A stretch of DNA of 64,000 nt from Staphylococcus marylandisciuri (GCF_025519785.1 NZ_JAOPKZ010000014.1:1-64000); one strand, 5' to 3'. Positions 20,013 to 31,137 are shown, counted from the first letter of the stretch. The notes: generated from the letters alone by a model not told the origin. A program made the numbers and translations.

Positions 20013-20921
20013 ATGAGTGTATTTATTGATAAGAACACAAAGGTAATGGTACAAGGTATCACAGGGTCAACTGCCCTTTTCCATACTAAGCAAATGCTAG
20101 ACTATGGTACACAAATTGTCGCTGGTGTAACGCCAGGAAAAGGCGGTCAAGTAGTTGAAGGTGTACCTGTATATAATACAGTTGAAGAGGCTAAAGAAGA
20201 AACTGGTGCTAATGTTTCAGTCATCTATGTTCCAGCACCGTTTGCTGCAGACTCAATTCTAGAAGCTATTGATGCAGAATTAGATTTAGCTATTTGTATT
20301 ACTGAACATATTCCAGTAGTAGATATGGTGAAAGTTAAACGTTATTCTCAAGGTAAGAAAACACGTGTTGTAGGACCAAACTGTCCAGGTGTCATTACTG
20401 CTGATGAATGTAAAATCGGTATTATGCCTGGTTACATCCACAAAAAAGGCCACGTAGGTGTTGTTTCACGTTCTGGAACATTAACATACGAAGCAGTGCA
20501 CCAATTAACAGAAGAAGGAATCGGTCAAACTACTGCAGTTGGTATCGGTGGCGACCCAGTTAACGGTACTAATTTCATCGACGTATTAAAGGCATTTAAT
20601 GAAGATGATGAAACTAAAGCCGTAGTTATGATTGGTGAAATCGGTGGTACTGCTGAAGAAGAAGCAGCTGAATGGATTAAAGAGAATATGACTAAACCAG
20701 TTGTAGGCTTTGTTGGTGGTCAAACTGCTCCTCCAGGAAAACGTATGGGACATGCCGGTGCGATTATTTCAGGTGGTAAAGGTACAGCTTCTGAAAAAAT
20801 CAAAACACTTAACTCATGCGGTGTCAAAACAGCTGATACACCTTCTGAAATTGGTACAACATTAATCGATGCTGCTAAAGAAGCAGGTATCTATGAAGAA
20901 TTATTAACTATTAACAAATAA
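20013..20921 (+). CDS. sucD: Succinyl-CoA synthetase alpha subunit
   Basis: This is the CoA-binding subunit that carries the phosphohistidine intermediate. The 302 residues have a Rossmann CoA domain ([17 protein letters not shown] near 14, VTPGKGG) and the catalytic segment [17 protein letters not shown], with His247 as the expected phosphorylated residue. A GGGAG site lies before ATG 20013. The gene is followed by a terminator made from a short repeat copy. Confidence 0.97.
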   Translation: MSVFIDKNTKVMVQGITGSTALFHTKQMLDYGTQIVAGVTPGKGGQVVEGVPVYNTVEEAKEETGANVSVIYVPAPFAADSILEAIDAELDLAICITEHIPVVDMVKVKRYSQGKKTRVVGPNCPGVITADECKIGIMPGYIHKKGHVGVVSRSGTLTYEAVHQLTEEGIGQTTAVGIGGDPVNGTNFIDVLKAFNEDDETKAVVMIGEIGGTAEEEAAEWIKENMTKPVVGFVGGQTAPPGKRMGHAGAIISGGKGTASEKIKTLNSCGVKTADTPSEIGTTLIDAAKEAGIYEELLTINK

Positions 20922-20946
20922 CATAGAGGTTACCTATAATTAGATA

Positions 20947-21002
20947 GGGAGCGGGACAGAAATCTTTTTATTCAAATTAGATTTCTGTCCTGCTCCCTTT
21001 TT
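20947..21002 (+). terminator. Terminator of sucCD formed by a short repeat copy
   Basis: The stem gggagcgggacagaaatct pairs with agatttctgtcctgctccc (one G-T pair), with the loop ttttattcaaat, and is followed by a T run at 20998-21002. It is the last hairpin module of the composite repeat standing alone, with the T run of a true intrinsic terminator. The gap from here to the dprA promoter holds nothing else recognised. Confidence 0.85.
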
Positions 21003-21200
21003 CCGTTGGTTGAGGACATGGGTTTCATAACTGTTAACAACTATAAAGCGAGGTAAATCAGTAATCTGAAAACATCTGGTAATTAGCAATCTGCTGGGTC
21101 GTATCGCTAGGCTTCTTCCAACAAATTTCTCTTTACAAGTAGATTAAAATTCTCTCTTTAATGTGAGGATATTGTAATACTTGCAAGCCCTCAAACATAG

Positions 21201-21222
21201 TATAATTGACTTAATAGGAGGT
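21201..21222 (+). promoter_or_regulatory. dprA -10 box and Shine-Dalgarno
   Basis: A perfect TATAAT lies at 21201-21206 (preceded by AG) without a good -35 at standard distance. The ideal ribosome binding site taggaggt at 21215-21222 follows only about ten bases later. The leader would be under 25 nt. This placement supports translation beginning at about 21231. Confidence 0.55.
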
Positions 21223-21230
21223 AGAGGCCC

Positions 21231-22106
21231 ATCAACCAAGATAAACTTTCATGCTTACGTTTAATTTATGCGGGTTTTACTACGGCATATATTATGACAA
21301 TTTTAAAACAATTTCCTTCTTTTCTCCTTTTTGATAAGACGACACAACACGAACTACTACTAGAACTTAAACCGAATTTAAAAAATGAACAGTATATTAA
21401 AAAAGTTGATAACTATTTGAATGTAAATGATGATTATGTCATGACACACTTAGAACAAAGTAATGTCAAAACCTTATTTCTTACTGATAATGCATATCCA
21501 TTTCTTCTCAAACAGATTTATGACCCTCCTTATATTTTGTTTTATAGAGGAGCTGTTGAATTACTTTCTCATACACAAACTTTAGCTATCATCGGAGCTA
21601 GAAATGCTACCGAGTATACAACGCGAGCTCTCAAACAATTTTTTCCTGCTTTTAAAGATATGAAATTGACTATCGTTTCTGGATTAGCTAAGGGTGCAGA
21701 TCATCTAGCGCACCAACTCTCTTTAGGATACGGTATGCCATCGATTGCTGTTTTAGGATTTGGTCATTCGCATCACTATCCTAAAGAAACGTATTATACA
21801 CGTTTACAGATCGAGCAAAATGGTATAGCTATCAGCGAGTACCTTCCTTCTTCTAAACCTCAAAAATATTATTTCCCACAACGCAATCGTATAATTAGTG
21901 GTCTGTCAAAAGGTGTTTTTGTTACAGAAGCTCGCCGTAATAGTGGCACCCACATTACTACTACCTCTGCAATTGAGCAAAATCGGGAAGTGTATATACT
22001 ACCTGGGTCGCTTTTTAATCCGATGACTGAAGGCAATATGTTAAGTGCTCAAGATGGCGCTCGTATTGTTCTAAAGCCTAACGATATCACTGATGATTAT
22101 CGATAA
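21231..22106 (+). CDS. dprA: DNA processing protein DprA, apparent ATC start
   Basis: DprA loads RecA on incoming single-stranded DNA in transformation. The Rossmann core is clear: AVIGARNATEY-like TLAIIGARNATEYTTRAL, SGLAKGADHLAHQLSLGYG, PQRNRIISGLSKGVFVTEA and YILPGSLFNP. Homology to staphylococcal DprA continues upstream of the first ATG (21294) through INQDKLSCLRLIYAGFTTAY, starting at ATC 21231, eight bases after an ideal Shine-Dalgarno; a stop codon lies two codons further up. No ATG, GTG or TTG fits that site. Starting at ATG 21294 would lose 21 conserved residues and has no ribosome binding site. Length is 291 residues from ATC, 270 from ATG. Confidence 0.8.
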   Translation: MNQDKLSCLRLIYAGFTTAYIMTILKQFPSFLLFDKTTQHELLLELKPNLKNEQYIKKVDNYLNVNDDYVMTHLEQSNVKTLFLTDNAYPFLLKQIYDPPYILFYRGAVELLSHTQTLAIIGARNATEYTTRALKQFFPAFKDMKLTIVSGLAKGADHLAHQLSLGYGMPSIAVLGFGHSHHYPKETYYTRLQIEQNGIAISEYLPSSKPQKYYFPQRNRIISGLSKGVFVTEARRNSGTHITTTSAIEQNREVYILPGSLFNPMTEGNMLSAQDGARIVLKPNDITDDYR

Positions 22107-22133
22107 GTCTTAAATATTCTGAGTAAACGAGCT

Positions 22134-22327
22134 GGAAGCGGGACAGAAATCTAATTTGAACAAAAAAGATTTCGTAGTTCCGCCCCGGCAAGGATGACTA
22201 GAATTGAAAAAAGCTTGATACAAGCACATTTTCAAATCAGTCATCTACTGCCAAGATGCTGAAATAAGCTGAGACATTATGTCCCAGCCTCTTGCTCTCT
22301 AGTCAAAGACCATTATGTCCCAGCCTC
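22134..22327 (-). repeat. Composite intergenic repeat between dprA and topA, inverted
   Basis: On the + strand it runs from ggaagcgggacagaaatc, through ggcaaggatgactagaattg and gtcatctactgcc, to gtcccagcctc at 22327, with the doubled end module including ctctagtcaaagaccat. One base in the middle hairpin differs from other copies (gtagttccgcc). It starts 28 bp after dprA and could terminate it. Confidence 0.85.
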
Positions 22328-22363
22328 TTATATAGTAGAAAGACGAAACGAAATATTAAAACA

Positions 22364-22393
22364 TTGACAAATACAAAATAAACCGTTTATCAT
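22364..22393 (+). promoter_or_regulatory. topA promoter
   Basis: A consensus TTGACA at 22364-22369 and TATCAT at 22388-22393 are separated by 18 bp. It lies immediately beyond the composite repeat, giving a leader of about 30 nt to topA. Confidence 0.65.
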
Positions 22394-22429
22394 TTACCTT
22401 TGAATTAGGAAATTCAAGGGGGTAACACT

Positions 22430-24496
22430 TTGGCAGAAAATTTAGTCATAGTTGAATCGCCCGCAAAAGCTAAAACAATTGAAAAGTATTTAGGTAAAAA
22501 GTATAAGGTAATCGCATCTATGGGGCACGTGCGTGATTTGCCACGCAGTCAGATGGGTGTTGATTACGATAACAATTATGAACCCAAATATATTACGATT
22601 CGTGGTAAAGGTCCTGTCGTTAAAGACTTAAAACGTCATGCTAAAAAAGCTAAAAATGTTTATCTTGCAAGTGACCCTGACCGCGAAGGAGAAGCTATTG
22701 CGTGGCATTTAGCACACATATTAGAAGTTGAAAATGATAATAAAAATAGAGTAGTTTTTAATGAAATAACTAAAGAGGCTGTAAAAAATAGTTTTAAAAA
22801 TCCTAGAGGTATCGAGATGAATCTTGTTGATGCACAACAAGCACGCAGGGTATTAGATCGATTAGTAGGATATAATATCTCACCAGTATTGTGGAAAAAA
22901 GTAAAGAAAGGCTTATCAGCTGGAAGAGTTCAAACTGTTGCGTTAAGATTGGTGATCGATAGAGAGAACGAAATTCGTAATTTTAAACCTGAAGAGTATT
23001 GGAAATTAGAAGGAGAATTTCGCTATAAAAGATCTAAATTTACAGCTAAATTTCTACACTATAAAAATAAGCCCTATAAGTTAAATAAAAAAGAAGATGT
23101 AGATACAATTATTGGAGAATTAGATGGCGATCAGTTTGAAGTGACCAATGTTACTAAGAAAGAGAAAAAGAGAAATCCTGCCAATCCATTTACTACGTCT
23201 ACACTACAACAAGAGGCAGCTCGTAAATTAAATTTCAAAGCTCGAAAAACTATGATGGTCGCCCAACAATTATATGAAGGTATTGACTTGAAGAAACAGG
23301 GCACTGTTGGTTTAATCACTTATATGCGTACGGATTCAACGCGTATATCAACTCAAGCGAAGAATGAAGCACACTCGTTTATCGAAGATCAATATGGAAA
23401 AGAATATACGGCTCAAAGAAGATCAAAAGGTCAAGGCGATCAAGATGCGCATGAAGCAGTCAGACCGACAAGTTCTAAACGTACTCCTAAAGAGATGAAG
23501 AACTATTTAACACGAGATCAATATCGCTTATATAAATTAATATGGGAACGGTTTGTAGCGAGTCAAATGGCTCCAGCTATTCTAGATACTGTGGCCCTTG
23601 ATCTATCACAGAATGACATTAAATTCCGAGCTAATGGTCAGAAGATCAAGTTTAAGGGTTTCATGTCAGTATATATAGAAGCGAAAGATGATAAAGAAGA
23701 GAATAAAGAGAATAAATTGCCTGAAATTAAAAAAGGCGAAATGGTCACTGCGACTAAAATTGAGCCTTCACAACACTTTACTCAGCCGCCACCTCGCTAT
23801 ACTGAAGCTCGTTTAGTTAAAACACTTGAAGAGCTAAAGATTGGTAGACCATCGACTTATGCGCCAACGATAGATACTATTCAGAAACGAAATTACGTGC
23901 GTAATGAAAGTAAGCGCTTCGTTCCTACTGAATTAGGTGAAATTGTCTATGAACAGGTTAAAGATTATTTCCCTGAAGTGATAGACGTTGATTTTACGGC
24001 TAATATGGAAACGCTACTCGATAAAATTGCTGATGGTGAAATAGATTGGCATAAAGTGATAGACGATTTCTATCGTAGTTTTGAACAAGATGTCAAGCGC
24101 GCTGAAGAAGAGATGGAAAAAATTGAAATTAAAGATGAACCCGCTGGAGAAGATTGTGAGGTCTGTGGTTCCCCAATGGTTATTAAAATGGGACGTTATG
24201 GTAAATTTATGGCTTGCTCAAACTTCCCAGATTGTCGTAACACTAAAGCTATCGTCAAGAAGATTGGTGTATCTTGTCCTAACTGTAAAGATGGCGAAGT
24301 CGTTGAACGTAAATCGAAAAAGAATCGAATTTTTTATGGTTGTTCCAACTATCCTAACTGTGAATTTATTTCATGGGATAAGCCGGTAGGTCGTAACTGT
24401 CCTAAGTGCGATCATTATTTAGTAAACCATAAAAAAGGCCGTTCAAGTCAGGTCATCTGCTCTAATTGTGATTATAAAGAAGAAATTCAAAAATAA
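22430..24496 (+). CDS. topA: DNA topoisomerase I
   Basis: TopA relaxes negative supercoils. The 688-residue type IA enzyme has the TOPRIM domain ([18 protein letters not shown] at 5-22, [14 protein letters not shown] near 82), the active-site Tyr298 in [11 protein letters not shown], and three C-terminal four-cysteine zinc ribbons (from about 570: CEVC..CSNFPDC, CPNC..CSNYPNC, CPKC..CSNC). The start is TTG 22430 with AAGGGGGT upstream. Confidence 0.97.
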   Translation: MAENLVIVESPAKAKTIEKYLGKKYKVIASMGHVRDLPRSQMGVDYDNNYEPKYITIRGKGPVVKDLKRHAKKAKNVYLASDPDREGEAIAWHLAHILEVENDNKNRVVFNEITKEAVKNSFKNPRGIEMNLVDAQQARRVLDRLVGYNISPVLWKKVKKGLSAGRVQTVALRLVIDRENEIRNFKPEEYWKLEGEFRYKRSKFTAKFLHYKNKPYKLNKKEDVDTIIGELDGDQFEVTNVTKKEKKRNPANPFTTSTLQQEAARKLNFKARKTMMVAQQLYEGIDLKKQGTVGLITYMRTDSTRISTQAKNEAHSFIEDQYGKEYTAQRRSKGQGDQDAHEAVRPTSSKRTPKEMKNYLTRDQYRLYKLIWERFVASQMAPAILDTVALDLSQNDIKFRANGQKIKFKGFMSVYIEAKDDKEENKENKLPEIKKGEMVTATKIEPSQHFTQPPPRYTEARLVKTLEELKIGRPSTYAPTIDTIQKRNYVRNESKRFVPTELGEIVYEQVKDYFPEVIDVDFTANMETLLDKIADGEIDWHKVIDDFYRSFEQDVKRAEEEMEKIEIKDEPAGEDCEVCGSPMVIKMGRYGKFMACSNFPDCRNTKAIVKKIGVSCPNCKDGEVVERKSKKNRIFYGCSNYPNCEFISWDKPVGRNCPKCDHYLVNHKKGRSSQVICSNCDYKEEIQK

Positions 24497-24814
24497 CCGT
24501 CGATTATTATCATGTTTGTAGTTAAAAGATTGAGTTAACTAGGCATTTTATCTGTTCATTCTATTTGATCGGTAAGATCAAAGGATTAAAATAAAGAGTA
24601 GCTGGTAATTAAATATAAGAAACATAAAGTTCTCTTAACACTTTGCTATAGTCACGAGGCATACTTTTTATTAAATATTTCTTGTTATGCTAGTAGCGAC
24701 TGGTTGCTATTGTTAGCTATGTCATAAAGTTAATGTTGGTAATCAGTTGCTCTTTTTATGAATTTAGATGAAATAATATTATTGCTCACAAATATTAAGG
24801 AGGAGTTTTTGTTA
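24497..24814. other. topA-trmFO intergenic gap
   Basis: 318 bp of AT-rich sequence. A small perfect hairpin (tttgatc with gatcaaa, 24564-24582) is present without a T run. No repeat module, gene or clear promoter pair was recognised. The TrmFO ribosome binding site is at its right end. Confidence 0.4.
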
Positions 24815-26125
24815 ATGGATACAGTTAATGTTGTTGGAGCAGGTCTAGCTGGATCTGAAGCAGCTTATCAGCTGGCAGAGAGAGGATTAAAAGTCAATCT
24901 CTTTGAAATGCGCCCAGTTAAACAAACACCAGCCCATCACACTGATAAATTTGCGGAACTTGTATGCTCAAACTCTTTAAGAGGCAATGCATTAACGAAC
25001 GCTGTTGGAGTTTTGAAGGAAGAAATGCGACGCCTTAATTCTATTATAATTCAGGCAGCGGATCATGCCCGTGTTCCCGCAGGCGGTGCCTTAGCAGTAG
25101 ATCGTCACGATTTTTCAAATTATATTACTGACACGCTCAAACACCATCCTAACGTGACAGTCAGAAATGAGGAAATTAATAGCATCCCAGAAGGATATAC
25201 TATAATAGCTACCGGCCCTCTAACTACAGATTATTTGGCGAAAGAAATAGTAGATATTACGGGTCATGATCAACTTTATTTCTATGATGCGGCAGCTCCT
25301 ATAATTGAAAAGGATAGTATTGATATGGATAAAGTTTATCTTAAATCGCGCTATGATAAAGGTGAAGCAGCTTATCTTAATTGTCCTATGAGCGAAGAGG
25401 AATTTAATCGTTTTTATGATGCGCTCTTAGAAGCGGAAGTAGCCCCAGTAAATGAGTTTGAAAAAGAAAAATATTTTGAAGGATGTATGCCTTTTGAAGT
25501 CATGGCTGGTAGAGGACGAAAAACATTATTGTTTGGCCCTATGAAACCGGTAGGACTTGAAGATCCTAAGACTGGAGAAACGCCATATGCTGTAGTTCAA
25601 CTTAGACAAGATGATGCAGCAGGGACACTATATAATATTGTAGGATTTCAAACCCATTTGAAATGGGGAGCACAAAAAGAAGTGGTGCGTTTAATTCCGG
25701 GACTCGAGAATGCTGATATAGTTCGCTATGGTGTCATGCATAGAAATACATTTATCAATTCACCTGATGTACTTAATCAGAAGTATGAGTTAATCACGCA
25801 TCCTCATATATATTTTGCAGGGCAAATGACAGGCGTAGAAGGCTATGTAGAAAGCGCCGCTAGTGGCTTAGTGGCTGGTATTAATTTAGCGCATAAGATT
25901 AAAGGGAAAGGTGAAGTCGTCTTTCCTCGAGAAACTATGATTGGCAGCATGGCCTATTATATTTCTCATGCTAAAAATAATAAGAACTTCCAACCGATGA
26001 ACGCTAATTTTGGAGTGCTACCTCCACTGGATAAGAAAATAAAAAATAAACAAGAACGCAATACAACGTATGCTGAACGAGCTTTAGATTATTTAGAAAA
26101 ATTTAAACAAACACTAACTAAATAG
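24815..26125 (+). CDS. trmFO: Methylenetetrahydrofolate-tRNA-(uracil-5)-methyltransferase TrmFO
   Basis: TrmFO is a folate/FAD-dependent enzyme that makes m5U54 in tRNA. The 436 residues begin [20 protein letters not shown] with the FAD dinucleotide fold, then [23 protein letters not shown]-type sequence with the conserved Cys region, and [20 protein letters not shown] near the C-terminus. I chose ATG 24815 because AAGGAGGAG lies at 24797-24805; an upstream in-frame ATG at 24758 adds residues absent from the family. Confidence 0.96.
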   Translation: MDTVNVVGAGLAGSEAAYQLAERGLKVNLFEMRPVKQTPAHHTDKFAELVCSNSLRGNALTNAVGVLKEEMRRLNSIIIQAADHARVPAGGALAVDRHDFSNYITDTLKHHPNVTVRNEEINSIPEGYTIIATGPLTTDYLAKEIVDITGHDQLYFYDAAAPIIEKDSIDMDKVYLKSRYDKGEAAYLNCPMSEEEFNRFYDALLEAEVAPVNEFEKEKYFEGCMPFEVMAGRGRKTLLFGPMKPVGLEDPKTGETPYAVVQLRQDDAAGTLYNIVGFQTHLKWGAQKEVVRLIPGLENADIVRYGVMHRNTFINSPDVLNQKYELITHPHIYFAGQMTGVEGYVESAASGLVAGINLAHKIKGKGEVVFPRETMIGSMAYYISHAKNNKNFQPMNANFGVLPPLDKKIKNKQERNTTYAERALDYLEKFKQTLTK

Positions 26126-26237
26126 CAATAGGATACATTCTTTAGAAAATTTCGAATAATATACTTTATTCTGAAGGTTATTGATCGCAGTTCCTTCCAT
26201 CAATATGCTACAATTCATAATGATGGAGGGATTTTAT

Positions 26238-27131
26238 TTGAACAAAATCCAGCAAGATTATCTATATATGCTTAAAGTTGAAAGGAAATATTCTCATTAC
26301 ACCTTGAAATCCTATGAAGATGATTTATATCAATTTAACTCTTTTTTACAGCAAGAATTATTGGATCTCGAGAGCTTTGAATATAAAGATGCACGTAATT
26401 ATTTAAGTTATCTTTATCAACAAGGGCTTAAAAGAACGACAGTTTCTAGAAAGATTTCGACTTTGCGAAGCTTTTACGAATATTGGATGACTCAAAATGA
26501 AGAAATAGTTAATCCATTTATTCAACTTGTTCATCCTAAAAAGGATAATTACTTACCAAAATTTTTCTATAATGAAGAAATGGAAGCGATGTTCAAAACG
26601 GTAACTGAAGATATGAAGAAAGGGTTGCGTGACAGAGTTATTCTAGAATTACTGTTCGCGACTGGCATGAGGGTTTCTGAATTAGTTCACATTAGAGAAA
26701 CAGATCTAGATATGAATTTACCGGGCGTCAAAGTATTAGGTAAGGGGAGTAAAGAACGCTTTATACCTTTTGGTGAACTATGCAGGCAAAGCATTATTAA
26801 ATATCTAGAGGAATTTCAACCCGCCCGTCAACGAGCACATGACTATTTAATAGTTAATATGAATGGTGCTCCTCTAACAGAAAGAGGCGTGAGATATGTG
26901 TTAAATGACATAGTGAAAAGAACAACAGGTGTGACAGAAATTCACCCTCATAAGATAAGGCATACATTCGCTACTCACATGCTTAATGAAGGAGCAGATC
27001 TACGCACTGTACAATCATTGCTTGGTCATGTTAACTTATCGACGACTGGACGTTACACTCACGTTACAAATGACCAATTAAGAAAAGTATATTTAAACGC
27101 ACATCCACGTGCTAAGAAGGAGAATAATTAA
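26238..27131 (+). CDS. xerC: Tyrosine recombinase XerC
   Basis: XerC resolves chromosome dimers at dif. The 297 residues have the N-terminal SAM-like core-binding domain (about 1-90) and the catalytic domain with Arg145 (GMRVSEL), His238-x-x-Arg241 (HKIRHTF) and nucleophile Tyr273 (GRYTHV). The start TTG 26238 is seven bases after GATGGAGGG and gives the family N-terminus; an earlier in-frame start at 26181 has none. It is directly followed by hslV, forming the xerC-hslV-hslU-codY cluster of Firmicutes. Confidence 0.96.
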   Translation: MNKIQQDYLYMLKVERKYSHYTLKSYEDDLYQFNSFLQQELLDLESFEYKDARNYLSYLYQQGLKRTTVSRKISTLRSFYEYWMTQNEEIVNPFIQLVHPKKDNYLPKFFYNEEMEAMFKTVTEDMKKGLRDRVILELLFATGMRVSELVHIRETDLDMNLPGVKVLGKGSKERFIPFGELCRQSIIKYLEEFQPARQRAHDYLIVNMNGAPLTERGVRYVLNDIVKRTTGVTEIHPHKIRHTFATHMLNEGADLRTVQSLLGHVNLSTTGRYTHVTNDQLRKVYLNAHPRAKKENN

Positions 27132-27132
27132 T

Positions 27133-27675
27133 ATGAGTTCATCAATTCATGCAACTACCATCTTTGCTGTTCAACACCAAGGTCATTCTGCTATGGCAGG
27201 GGATGGTCAGGTTACGCTAGGTAACCAAGTTATTATGAAGCAAACAGCACGTAAAGTCCGCACTCTATATGACGGCAAGGTTTTAGCTGGTTTTGCTGGT
27301 AGTGTGGCTGACGCTTTTACACTCTTTGAAAAATTTGAAACGAAATTACAGCAGTTTAGTGGAAATCTTGAACGTGCCGCGGTTGAACTTGCACAAGAAT
27401 GGCGTGGAGATAAACAGCTGCGTCAACTCGAAGCTATGCTAATAGTTATGGATAAAGAGAATATATTAGTCGTTAGCGGTACAGGTGAGGTCATCGCACC
27501 AGATGATGACATTATCGCTATTGGTTCAGGAGGTAACTACGCGTTAAGCGCCGGACGTGCTTTGAAACGTCATGCGAAAAATCTAAGCGCCAAAGAAATG
27601 GCATATGAAAGTTTAAAAGTTGCCTCAGATATTTGTGTTTTCACAAATGATCAAATCGTTGTTGAAGAACTTTAA
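27133..27675 (+). CDS. hslV: ATP-dependent protease peptidase subunit HslV
   Basis: HslV is the proteasome-like peptidase of the HslUV complex. The 180 residues begin [23 protein letters not shown]. The T-T pair at residues 8-9 corresponds to the N-terminal Thr of E. coli HslV, so a short propeptide-like extension is present as in other staphylococci. AGAAGGAGAA at the end of xerC is the ribosome binding site, one base after the xerC stop separates the genes. Confidence 0.96.
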   Translation: MSSSIHATTIFAVQHQGHSAMAGDGQVTLGNQVIMKQTARKVRTLYDGKVLAGFAGSVADAFTLFEKFETKLQQFSGNLERAAVELAQEWRGDKQLRQLEAMLIVMDKENILVVSGTGEVIAPDDDIIAIGSGGNYALSAGRALKRHAKNLSAKEMAYESLKVASDICVFTNDQIVVEEL

Positions 27676-27816
27676 GGTAAAAGTTAACTTACAATTTATA
27701 AAAATGTATGCAATGATAATATAAATAAGTTATAGTAAATTATGATAGGCTTTTTGATAATAATTTTATCTAAAAGACAAGTTATATTTAAATCTAAAAA
27801 GACGGAGGAACATGAG

Positions 27817-29226
27817 ATGGAAGCGAGCAATATCAAATTAACGCCTAAAGATATCGTTTCTAAGTTAAATGAGTATATAGTTGGGCAAGATGACGCGAAG
27901 AGAAAAGTTGCTATAGCGCTACGCAATAGATATAGACGCAGTTTGCTCAATGAGGAAGAGAAACAAGAAATCGCTCCAAAAAATATCTTAATGATAGGAC
28001 CTACAGGTGTGGGTAAAACAGAAATCGCGCGTCGAATGGCTAAAATTGTTGGGGCCCCATTTATTAAAGTAGAAGCGACGAAATTTACTGAAGTAGGGTA
28101 TGTCGGTCGCGATGTAGAAAGCATGGTTAGAGATTTAGTAGATGTTTCTGTACGTCTTGTAAAGGATCAAAAAAAAGAAACGGTACGAGATGAAGCAACT
28201 GAAAAGGCAAATGAAAAATTAGTGAAATTACTCGTACCAAGCATGAAGAAAAAAGCAAGTCAAAAAAATAGTAACAACCCGTTAGAGTCGCTCTTCGGTG
28301 GTGCTATACCGAACTTCGGTCAAAATGAGGATGAAGAGGAAGAAACACCTAGCGAAGAGGTTAAAACAAAGCGTTCAGAAATTAGAAAACAATTATTAAA
28401 CGGTGAACTAGAGGAGGAGAAAGTTCGCCTTAAAGTAGAACAAGACCCCGGAGCTATGGGGATGTTAGGAACGAATCAGAATCAGCAAATGCAAGATATG
28501 ATAAACCAATTGATGCCCAAGAAGAAAGTTGAACGTGAATTACCAGTTAGAACAGCGCGGAAAATTTTGATCGATGACTTCGCAGATCAACTTATCGATC
28601 AAGAGACAGCTAATCAAGAAGCGATTGAACTTGCTGAGCAAATGGGTATAATCTTTATCGATGAAATAGACAAGGTAGCTACAGGTAATCAGAATTCTGG
28701 TCAAGATGTGTCGCGCCAAGGTGTACAGAGAGATATACTGCCTATTCTTGAAGGTAGCGTAATTCAAACTAAGTATGGTAGTGTAAGTACTGAACATATG
28801 CTTTTCATTGGAGCAGGCGCTTTCCATGTTTCTAAACCGAGTGATTTAATACCTGAATTACAAGGGCGTTTCCCTATTCGTGTGGAACTCGAGAGCCTTT
28901 CAGTGGAAGACTTCGAACGTATTCTAAAAGAGCCTAGATTATCATTGATTAAACAATATGAAGCTTTATTAGGTACTGAAGAAGTGACAGTTAACTTCTC
29001 AGATGAAGCGATTCACCGACTAGCAGAAATTGCTTATCAAGTGAATCAAGATACCGACAATATCGGCGCTCGTCGTTTACACACTATCCTAGAAAAAATG
29101 TTAGAAGATTTATCATATGAAGCGCCAAACATGCCTCAAGCGGTAGTAGATATAACTCCGCAATATGTAGATGACAAACTAAAATATATTTCAACTAACA
29201 AAGATTTAAGTGCATTTATCTTATAA
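27817..29226 (+). CDS. hslU: ATP-dependent protease ATPase subunit HslU
   Basis: HslU is the AAA+ unfoldase that feeds HslV. The 469 residues contain Walker A GPTGVGKT at 61-68, an intermediate domain (about 110-245) with acidic runs, Walker [10 protein letters not shown] near 284, and the sensor region [20 protein letters not shown] chose ATG 27817 ([14 protein letters not shown]) because GACGGAGGA lies just before; a longer frame from 27742 has no family homology. The 141-bp gap before it is very AT-rich with no call. Confidence 0.96.
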   Translation: MEASNIKLTPKDIVSKLNEYIVGQDDAKRKVAIALRNRYRRSLLNEEEKQEIAPKNILMIGPTGVGKTEIARRMAKIVGAPFIKVEATKFTEVGYVGRDVESMVRDLVDVSVRLVKDQKKETVRDEATEKANEKLVKLLVPSMKKKASQKNSNNPLESLFGGAIPNFGQNEDEEEETPSEEVKTKRSEIRKQLLNGELEEEKVRLKVEQDPGAMGMLGTNQNQQMQDMINQLMPKKKVERELPVRTARKILIDDFADQLIDQETANQEAIELAEQMGIIFIDEIDKVATGNQNSGQDVSRQGVQRDILPILEGSVIQTKYGSVSTEHMLFIGAGAFHVSKPSDLIPELQGRFPIRVELESLSVEDFERILKEPRLSLIKQYEALLGTEEVTVNFSDEAIHRLAEIAYQVNQDTDNIGARRLHTILEKMLEDLSYEAPNMPQAVVDITPQYVDDKLKYISTNKDLSAFIL

Positions 29227-29249
29227 TATAAAAATAAAGGAGAAAGTAT

Positions 29250-30023
29250 ATGAGCTTATTATCAAAAACTAGAGAGTTGAACACCTTATTGCAGAAACAT
29301 AAGGGTCTTGCTGTAAACTTTAAAGATGTAGCACAAACGATAAGTAATGTAACAATCACTAATGTATTTATTGTATCGCGTAAAGGTAAAATATTAGGAT
29401 CTAGCTTAAATGAATTATTAAAAAATGAACGCATTATTCAAATGCTTGATAATCGACACATTCCTAGTGAATATAAAGATAAGTTAATGGATGTTAAAGA
29501 GACGATGTCTAACATTGATATTGACGATGATCTATCAGTCTTCCCTCCTGAGAATAAAGATTTATTCGAAGATAGTCGTACTACGATCTTCCCGATTCTC
29601 GGTGGAGGTGAACGCTTAGGAACATTGGTATTAGGCAGAGTGCAAGAAGACTTCTCCGAAAATGACCTCGTGTTAGGTGAGTATGCTGCAACAGTTATCG
29701 GAATGGAAATATTACGTGAAAAACATAATGAAGTTGAGCAAGAAGCGAGAGATAAAGCAGCGATTAATATGGCTATTAATTCACTATCTTATTCAGAAAG
29801 CGAAGCTATAGAGCACATCTTTGAAGAACTCGGAGATCAAGAAGGCTTACTCATTGCATCTAAAGTAGCAGATAGAGTTGGCATCACGCGTTCAGTGATT
29901 GTTAACGCGTTACGTAAACTTGAAAGTGCAGGAGTTATCGAGTCTCGCTCACTAGGTATGAAAGGTACGTTTATAAAAGTTAAAAAAACGAAGTTCTTAG
30001 ATGAACTGGAAAGAATTAAGTAA
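29250..30023 (+). CDS. codY: GTP and isoleucine-sensing repressor CodY
   Basis: CodY represses amino acid, transport and virulence genes in rich conditions. The 257 residues comprise the N-terminal GAF ligand domain (about 1-155), a long linker helix, and a winged helix-turn-helix ([20 protein letters not shown] starting near 202). An AAAGGAGA site precedes ATG 29250. It lies 23 bp after hslU, in the conserved xerC-hslVU-codY unit. Confidence 0.97.
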   Translation: MSLLSKTRELNTLLQKHKGLAVNFKDVAQTISNVTITNVFIVSRKGKILGSSLNELLKNERIIQMLDNRHIPSEYKDKLMDVKETMSNIDIDDDLSVFPPENKDLFEDSRTTIFPILGGGERLGTLVLGRVQEDFSENDLVLGEYAATVIGMEILREKHNEVEQEARDKAAINMAINSLSYSESEAIEHIFEELGDQEGLLIASKVADRVGITRSVIVNALRKLESAGVIESRSLGMKGTFIKVKKTKFLDELERIK

Positions 30024-30098
30024 TAGTAACTTTTCTAAATAAGATGAAAAGGTAATTTAAATATTAGATGTTTCGTCGAAGAAGGTCAGACACAGCTA

Positions 30099-30127
30099 TT
30101 GCTTAATTTTAATAATTGTGGTATATT
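30099..30127 (+). promoter_or_regulatory. rpsB promoter
   Basis: TTGCTT at 30099-30104 and TATATT at 30122-30127 are spaced by 17 bp. A leader of roughly 115 nt to rpsB would result. Confidence 0.6.
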
Positions 30128-30134
30128 AAATGAC

Positions 30135-30249
30135 GGCTAAAAAAGCCAATACACACATAGATCGTTGAAGTATAAAGGGTGCGTTGATCTATTAACGTGT
30201 TTATATGAGCGATTTATGGAGGTAAATAACCAATAGGAGGATTTAAATC
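30135..30249 (+). promoter_or_regulatory. Structured 5' leader of rpsB
   Basis: The leader contains a small ggct/agcc hairpin (about 30135-30147) and a stem atagatc (30157-30163) with gatctat (30186-30192). Two purine-rich tracts (tggaggt and taggagg) lie near the start codon. A long structured leader before S2 suggests autoregulation by S2; that is inference. Confidence 0.4.
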
Positions 30250-31047
30250 ATGGCAGTAATTTCTATGAAACAATTACTTGAAGCAGGTGTTCACTTCGGT
30301 CACCAAACACGCCGTTGGAACCCTAAAATGAAGAGATACATTTTCACTGAAAGAAATGGTATCTATATCATTGACTTACAAAAAACAGTTAAGAAAGTTG
30401 AAGAAGCTTATAACTTCGTTAAGAAACTATCTGCAGATGGTGGCAAAGTATTATTTGTTGGTACGAAGAAGCAAGCTCAAGAGTCAGTTAAGAATGAAGC
30501 TGAGCGTGCTGGTCAATACTATGTTAACCAAAGATGGTTAGGCGGAATATTAACTAACTATAAAACAATTTCTAAACGTATTAAACGCATCTCTGAAATC
30601 GAGAAGATGGAAGAGGATGGTTTATTCGAAGTTCTTCCTAAAAAAGAAGTGGTTGAACTTAAAAAAGAATATAATCGCTTAATTAAATTCTTAGGCGGTA
30701 TTCGTGAAATGAAATCTATGCCTGATGCTTTATTTGTAGTGGACCCTCGTAAAGAGCGCAACGCTATAGCTGAAGCACGCAAATTAAATATCCCAATCGT
30801 TGCTATCGTGGATACTAACTGTGATCCAGATGAAATTGATTACGTAATCCCGGCAAACGATGATGCTATTCGTGCTGTTAAATTATTAACAGGAAAAATG
30901 GCAGATGCTGTATTAGAAGGTCAACAAGGTGTTTCTAATGAGGAAGTTGCAGCGGAACAGAACATTGATTTAGAAGAATCTAATTCAAGTGAAGATGATC
31001 AAAACGCTGACTCAACTGAGGACAACACTTCTGCTGATTCTAAGTAA
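30250..31047 (+). CDS. rpsB: 30S ribosomal protein S2
   Basis: S2 is a late-binding small-subunit protein. The 265 residues start [27 protein letters not shown] and include the family motifs [12 protein letters not shown] and [20 protein letters not shown]. The C-terminal 35 residues are an acidic Ser/Asp/Glu tail. TAGGAGGA precedes ATG 30250. Confidence 0.97.
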   Translation: MAVISMKQLLEAGVHFGHQTRRWNPKMKRYIFTERNGIYIIDLQKTVKKVEEAYNFVKKLSADGGKVLFVGTKKQAQESVKNEAERAGQYYVNQRWLGGILTNYKTISKRIKRISEIEKMEEDGLFEVLPKKEVVELKKEYNRLIKFLGGIREMKSMPDALFVVDPRKERNAIAEARKLNIPIVAIVDTNCDPDEIDYVIPANDDAIRAVKLLTGKMADAVLEGQQGVSNEEVAAEQNIDLEESNSSEDDQNADSTEDNTSADSK

Positions 31048-31062
31048 GCTTAATGTAAAATG

Positions 31063-31096
31063 GGTGATAAGATAATCAGGCTTATCACCTTTTTTT
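31063..31096 (+). terminator. Terminator or attenuator between rpsB and tsf
   Basis: A perfect 9-bp stem (ggtgataag at 31063-31071 with cttatcacc at 31081-31089) is followed by seven T. In staphylococci tsf is usually co-transcribed with rpsB, so this probably reduces read-through rather than ending the operon completely. Confidence 0.8.
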
Positions 31097-31137
31097 AAAA
31101 TAATATACGATAGAGTTAAATATTGGAGGAATAGTAA

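Noticed and set aside
19655-20062. 135-codon − strand frame opposite the sucC-sucD junction
   Set aside because: It spans two well-supported genes on the other strand and has no translation signals.
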